Origin: Phoronis pallida
Lineage: Eukaryota; Phoronida; Phoronidae
Assembly: GCA_028565715.1 (NCBI GenBank)
Contig: JAOXYC010232014.1
Span: 1 to 16,090 of the forward strand
Reading direction: 5' to 3'
Length of the DNA stretch: 16,090 bases
A model generated the notes under the pieces. That model made no database searches. It was not told where the DNA came from and was given only the letters and a program-made list of their open reading frames with translations. Of this stretch, positions 15,101 through 16,090 are shown piece by piece. Position numbers and translations under genes: made by a program. Numbering within the stretch: the first letter of the stretch is position 1; every line of letters starts with the position of its first letter.

Positions 15101-15788
15101 CGCATGTGTTTGACTTGTAGAACGCAAGAAGCAGAACACACCTATTAAAGAGTTGGAGAGGAAGGAGGAGAAGAAGACTGAGGAACATTGGGCATTGAAA
15201 GACGTCATCTTTGTGGAGGATATCAAAACGGTGGCAGTTGGAAAAGTTCTCAAGGTTTGATGTTTTTGATTGTTTTTACAACCACCCGTTACATCATCAC
15301 AAAGATTAATACTGTAGTTGGCTATACTTTGTAGTGTGAGTTATCTTCTAATTTTGCTGCCATTTCCTCTTAATTTTGTCAATTCATTTTCTCCAAATGC
15401 CCTGTAAGAGTATAAAACTATGAATATCATTTTAGATTTTTATGGCAGTATGGCATAAACCTGAAATTTAACCAGACAAGTTAAGTAACTGTAAGGTCTT
15501 CAATGATAAATTTGTAGATTTTTATAGGCAATGCATTGTCCCCGTAACACTCCTCTCCGCAGGTTGATGGTGCTTATGCAGCTGTCAAGTTTCCTATCCA
15601 TGACAGTGAACACAGTCGTGAAGACGTGTCCTCCCTGCTCATGAGTTGTCGCCTTCTTCGTAAGGATGAACTGCAGTTGGTGAAGGGAAGCAGTGCTCCG
15701 AGACTCCCCGACTGCTTCCAGAGGACACCCAAGAAGTTGACGCTGACCGACTGCGGCCACATATTGACCATCACTGCTGAAAATCAGG
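6135..15788 (+). CDS. UBR5: UBR5 (hyd/EDD) HECT-type E3 ubiquitin ligase, N-terminal portion (15 exons, 3' end outside window)
   Basis: UBR5 is a very large N-degron/HECT E3 ligase, about 2,800 residues in vertebrates. It elongates ubiquitin chains and acts in protein quality control, transcription and DNA-damage responses. Exons: 6135-6196, 7742-7862, 8204-8277, 8773-9061, 9499-9598, 10114-10254, 10781-11004, 11610-11732, 12169-12279, 13001-13158, 13544-13652, 13995-14140, 14672-14826, 15121-15254, 15563-15788. They encode 724 residues plus one base. Residues 4-21 match the vertebrate N-terminus ([15 protein letters not shown]). A Gly/Ser/Ala linker covers about 87-150, and a UBA domain about 155-197 ([29 protein letters not shown]), followed by an acidic tract. 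From about 330 on is the RCC1-like beta-propeller region (GEDL, CQWKWS, LYWWG, QRKKMLE), interrupted by a Pro/Ser-rich stretch and a basic KRKK. The UBR zinc box, MLLE and HECT domains lie beyond the window. In-frame TAA at 6129-6131 fixes the start. Confidence 0.97.
6197..7741 (+). other. UBR5 intron 1
   Basis: This 1545-base intron is the longest complete one here. At 6785-6881 it contains a cluster of promoter-type motifs, listed separately. At about 7039 and 7178 there is a degenerate direct repeat (CCGCCATCTTTAATTTGATC / CCGCCATTTTGAATTGGATT), probably part of an old interspersed repeat. Two short plus-strand ORFs (6653-6841 and 7324-7542) show no similarity I recognise and no coding-like composition. 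Confidence 0.8.
6785..6881. promoter_or_regulatory. Motif cluster in UBR5 intron 1: two E-boxes, NRF1-, ETS- and YY1-like sites
   Basis: In under 100 bases there are CACGTG at 6785-6790, an NRF1-like GCATGCGC at 6811-6818, an ETS-like CTTCCGG at 6832-6838, a YY1-like ATGGCGG at 6859-6865 and the palindrome GTCACGTGAC at 6872-6881. The last is identical to the core of the CLEAR/USF/TFE-type E-box. All are seen directly; function as an alternative promoter or intronic enhancer is inference. Confidence 0.4.
7742..7862 (+). CDS. UBR5: UBR5 exon 2
   Basis: The acceptor is TTCTTTCTAG and the donor is GTAAGT. It completes Arg21 and encodes residues 22-61, including LKDVADKL and [13 protein letters not shown]. 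These align with the vertebrate segment containing CVVGPNHAAFLLE, the start of the propeller-like N-terminal fold. Confidence 0.95.
7863..8203 (+). other. UBR5 intron 2
   Basis: This 341-base intron carries a minus-strand tRNA-like SINE head about 30 bases after the donor. The remainder is AT-rich with nothing recognised. Confidence 0.85.
7894..7972 (-). mobile_element. tRNA-derived SINE head (relic)
   Basis: On the minus strand, GTGAGCTAGTTGCC...TAGTAGAGCACTTGCC resembles a tRNA D-arm and Pol III box A. It is followed at tRNA-like spacing by GAGGGGTCGAGACCTC, a T-arm with box B form (GGGTCGAGACC). Indels in the D-arm argue against a working tRNA. No SINE body or tail is recognised. Confidence 0.5.
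8204..8277 (+). CDS. UBR5: UBR5 exon 3
   Basis: The acceptor is CATTTTAG and the donor is GTAAGT; 74 nt. It encodes residues 62-85, opening [10 protein letters not shown], which matches vertebrate EDGRVCRIGFS across the exon 2/3 junction. It ends with two bases of a Gln codon. Confidence 0.95.
8278..8772 (+). other. UBR5 intron 3
   Basis: This 495-base intron has acceptor TTCTTCTTCAG. It is AT-rich, with an A8 run near 8630. No repeat family or gene was recognised. A minus-strand ORF spanning its end is a shadow of exon 4. Confidence 0.85.
8773..9061 (+). CDS. UBR5: UBR5 exon 4 (Gly/Ser/Ala linker and first half of UBA domain)
   Basis: This 289-nt exon encodes residues 87-182. The first ~35 residues are Gly/Ala/Ser low complexity, followed by an Arg-rich stretch ([17 protein letters not shown]) similar in position and composition to the vertebrate linker. 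The UBA domain then begins at about residue 155 ([27 protein letters not shown]). GC content is clearly higher than in neighbouring exons. Donor GTGAGT, phase 0. Confidence 0.95.
9062..9498 (+). other. UBR5 intron 4
   Basis: This 437-base intron has acceptor ATTTCCAG. A GC-richer patch at about 9119-9212 contains acceptor-like and donor-like sites and a 29-codon ORF; see findings. The rest is AT-rich and unremarkable. Confidence 0.85.
9499..9598 (+). CDS. UBR5: UBR5 exon 5 (second half of UBA, acidic tract)
   Basis: This 100-nt exon encodes residues 183-215. [14 protein letters not shown] closes the UBA domain and [11 protein letters not shown] is the conserved acidic tract. The donor GTGCGT is non-consensus. 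I chose the GT at 9599-9600 because it restores an Asp codon with exon 6 (PAGD followed by DLMSLLD). Confidence 0.94.
9599..10113 (+). other. UBR5 intron 5
   Basis: This 515-base intron ends in TTTATTGTAG. No repeat element or coding segment was recognised. Confidence 0.85.
10114..10254 (+). CDS. UBR5: UBR5 exon 6
   Basis: This exon encodes residues 216-262. [20 protein letters not shown] and [14 protein letters not shown] match vertebrate [11 protein letters not shown] and [11 protein letters not shown] almost exactly. A Ser/Arg-rich end follows ([11 protein letters not shown]). The donor is GTATTT, leaving one base of a Gly codon. Confidence 0.95.
10255..10780 (+). other. UBR5 intron 6
   Basis: This 526-base intron is AT-rich. 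It ends in two successive acceptor-like sites (AG at 10764-10765 and 10779-10780); see findings. Minus-strand ORFs here are not supported. Confidence 0.8.
10781..11004 (+). CDS. UBR5: UBR5 exon 7
   Basis: This 224-nt exon encodes residues 264-337: [20 protein letters not shown], a charged divergent stretch, then [11 protein letters not shown]. This matches vertebrate RERDSELL, LRERRWLDG and LGEDLQWWPDK. The donor is GTAAAA. The upstream alternative acceptor at 10765 would add five in-frame residues. Confidence 0.93.
11180..11250 (+). mobile_element. tRNA-derived SINE head (relic)
   Basis: GGAGCTCAGTTGGTTGCGC is a near match to a tRNA D-arm and Pol III box A. CTTGTCTAGC follows in the anticodon-arm position, then GGGGACCTGAGTATAATTCC in the variable/T-arm position, with a decayed box B (TATAATTCC for TTCGAATCC). 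Base changes in the T-loop make a functional tRNA unlikely. Confidence 0.55.
11421..11506. repeat. Hairpin (MITE-like) element in UBR5 intron 7
   Basis: CACTCTTATGCTGACGTGTG starting at 11429 pairs with its complement ending at 11498 (CACACATCAGCATAAGAGTG). The stem continues through ATCAAAACAAT / ATTGTTTTTAT to an 8-base loop. Outer bases TTAAAAC / TTTTAA extend the arms. Only a few mismatches occur in about 39 bp. Confidence 0.75.
11610..11732 (+). CDS. UBR5: UBR5 exon 8 (propeller blade)
   Basis: This exon holds 41 codons, residues 338-378, phase 0 at both ends. [20 protein letters not shown] then WKWSDSDPY aligns with vertebrate CIGALYSELLAVSSKGELYQ and WKWSESEPY, the hallmark RCC1-like repeat. 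Acceptor CTGTTGTAG, donor GTGAGT. Confidence 0.96.
11733..12168 (+). other. UBR5 intron 8
   Basis: This 436-base intron ends in TTGATACAG. It is AT-rich and I see no recognisable element in it. Confidence 0.85.
12169..12279 (+). CDS. UBR5: UBR5 exon 9 (propeller blade)
   Basis: This exon holds 37 codons, residues 379-415, phase 0 at both ends. [29 protein letters not shown] matches vertebrate NPSLHHPRA and NEKIVLLSANSIRATVATEN. Donor GTAAGT. Confidence 0.96.
12280..13000 (+). other. UBR5 intron 9
   Basis: This 721-base intron contains a weak inverted pair (ACTTGTTGTCAGCTTGG near 12390 with CCAAAGCTGACAAGTTAGG near 12508) and a clearer hairpin element at 12836-12948, listed separately. The plus-strand ORF at 12607-12798 is not conserved UBR5 sequence and lacks coding character. 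Confidence 0.85.
12836..12948. repeat. Inverted-repeat (MITE-like) element in UBR5 intron 9
   Basis: GGGGAGTAATACAATCTTTT at 12853-12872 pairs with AAAAGTTGTATTACTCCCC at 12907-12925. Outer blocks ATGATTCT / AGAATCAC and ATTCAT / ATTCAT-side sequence extend the imperfect arms to about 12836 and 12948. Confidence 0.65.
13001..13158 (+). CDS. UBR5: UBR5 exon 10 (propeller blade)
   Basis: This 158-nt exon encodes residues 416-467. [38 protein letters not shown] and LYW align with vertebrate ATWVDETLSSVASKLEH, RIVSLHCCALYTCAQLENS and LYWW. The second Trp is split with exon 11. Acceptor TTTCATTAG, donor GTGAGT. Confidence 0.96.
13159..13543 (+). other. UBR5 intron 10
   Basis: This 385-base intron begins with a short tandem-like segment (GGTAGGGAGATAATAAT, then GGTAGGGATCGGAGATAATAA, 13178-13222). 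Otherwise it is AT-rich and featureless. Confidence 0.85.
13544..13652 (+). CDS. UBR5: UBR5 exon 11
   Basis: This exon completes Trp468 and encodes residues 469-504. [20 protein letters not shown] matches vertebrate GVVPFSQRKKMLEKARAK. A Lys/Gly-rich linker follows. The donor GTTTGT is weak; a 5'-GTTTG-type donor recurs at exon 14. Confidence 0.95.
13653..13994 (+). other. UBR5 intron 11
   Basis: This 342-base intron has an imperfect direct repeat (AGAAGACACTAGTTCATTCAT near 13686 and AGAAGATGCTGGTTCATTCA near 13871). The second copy also forms a small inverted repeat with ATGAATCAGCAT. No known family was recognised. Confidence 0.8.
13995..14140 (+). CDS. UBR5: UBR5 exon 12 (propeller blade)
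   Basis: This 146-nt exon encodes residues 505-552. [29 protein letters not shown] aligns with vertebrate VCLRNNPLYHAGAVAF and GIPKVGVLMESVW. Acceptor ATTTCAG, donor GTAAGA, leaving AG of a Ser codon. Confidence 0.96.
14141..14671 (+). other. UBR5 intron 12
   Basis: This 531-base intron has an exact 15-bp direct repeat, ATTGTCTAATCAAGT, at 14558-14572 and 14592-14606, 34 bases apart. A short GC-richer patch flanked by AG and GT lies at 14241-14280 but would introduce a stop. No gene was recognised. Confidence 0.8.
14672..14826 (+). CDS. UBR5: UBR5 exon 13 (Pro/Ser-rich loop)
   Basis: This 155-nt exon encodes residues 554-604. [14 protein letters not shown] corresponds to the conserved vertebrate MGPPPSPASTCSD. 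The flanking sequence is rich in Pro, Ser, Thr and Asp, so probably disordered. Acceptor TTTTTCCAG, donor GTAAGT, one base of a Lys codon left over. Confidence 0.95.
15121..15254 (+). CDS. UBR5: UBR5 exon 14 (basic motif and conserved beta segment)
   Basis: This 134-nt exon encodes residues 605-649. [19 protein letters not shown] is a basic, NLS-like stretch at the place of vertebrate [38 protein letters not shown] then matches vertebrate EQWSLREVVFVEDVKNVPVG, KVLK. The donor GTTTGA is weak. Confidence 0.95.
15255..15562 (+). other. UBR5 intron 14
   Basis: This 308-base intron has acceptor CTCTCCGCAG. It is AT-rich and I see nothing else in it. Confidence 0.85.
15563..15788 (+). CDS. UBR5: UBR5 exon 15 (last exon in window)
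   Basis: This 226-nt exon encodes residues 650-724 plus one base. [36 protein letters not shown] match vertebrate VDGAYVAVKFP, CRLLRIDELQVVK and [11 protein letters not shown]. The linker between (about residues 661-675) is shorter than in vertebrates. Donor GTAAGA at 15789. An open frame past the donor to 15856 is intronic. Confidence 0.96.
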
Positions 15789-16090
15789 GTAAGATAACTT
15801 TACTTTGTAATAAAAATGATTCGTCATTTTGGAAGTTCAACCCTGAAATGTTTTAAATTTGATATATCTGACATACTTAATCTAATTCAAGCATTGTTAG
15901 ATTACAGTAAAACTGAACATTAGCTACAAAATTACACCCTATTATTTATACTTGTTGTGGTTTTGAATCTATTATTTCGAACTGTTTGTTAAAGGCCAAG
16001 GATCACACTAAATTGGTCTTTCTGTATGCTTTTTATATGCTTTAAGCAAAGTATATCCACCCTCACCTTCAAAACATGATATACCTTCAA
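15789..16090 (+). other. UBR5 intron 15 (partial)
   Basis: AT-rich sequence runs to the window edge. The next conserved UBR5 segment (vertebrate VDSKGVHAVLKTGNW) is not found, so its exon lies beyond 16090. Confidence 0.8.

Noticed and set aside
1-16090. Prokaryotic-type operon, CRISPR array, phage or autonomous transposon genes
   Set aside because: All convincing coding sequence is split by GT/AG introns and belongs to two animal genes. No regularly spaced identical repeats and no transposase, integrase or reverse-transcriptase motifs were seen in any frame.

Overview
The window is nuclear DNA from an animal with AT-rich, intron-rich genes. It holds the 5' parts of two protein-coding genes arranged head to head. 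On the minus strand is COQ7, the mitochondrial demethoxyubiquinone hydroxylase: four coding exons between 4775 and 2145, with the last exon or exons lying beyond position 1. On the plus strand is UBR5 (hyd/EDD), a giant HECT-type E3 ubiquitin ligase: fifteen coding exons between 6135 and 15788, with about three quarters of the protein lying beyond 16090. Every exon boundary given here was read by eye from GT/AG sites, reading phase and agreement with the known vertebrate proteins. The phases close without conflict in both genes.

Organism: short conserved exons, introns of roughly 0.3-1.5 kb, high A+T outside exons, tRNA-derived SINE relics and many small inverted-repeat elements fit a marine invertebrate. 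A spiralian such as a bivalve mollusc is my best guess, but this is inference and not proven by the window.

Layout. 1-2144: last visible intron of COQ7, with a 558-bp terminal-inverted-repeat element, a SINE-like tail and a large foldback element. 2145-4775: COQ7 exons 4 to 1, with hairpin elements in introns 3 and 2. 4784-6030: spacer with two further inverted-repeat elements. 6019-6048: ETS-like and YY1-like sites and a four-codon upstream ORF in the probable UBR5 5' end. 6135-6196: UBR5 exon 1. 6197-7741: long intron 1, with a cluster of promoter-type motifs. 7742-15788: UBR5 exons 2-15, whose introns carry SINE heads and two hairpin elements. 15789-16090: start of intron 15.

The two genes have no known shared pathway: one makes ubiquinone in the mitochondrion, the other is a mainly nuclear and cytosolic ubiquitin ligase. 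Their pairing is most simply neighbourhood, possibly with a shared promoter region. I found no microbial-type system, CRISPR array or complete autonomous transposon. The unusual content is the density of foldback elements and a few candidate splicing and regulatory features in the UBR5 introns.
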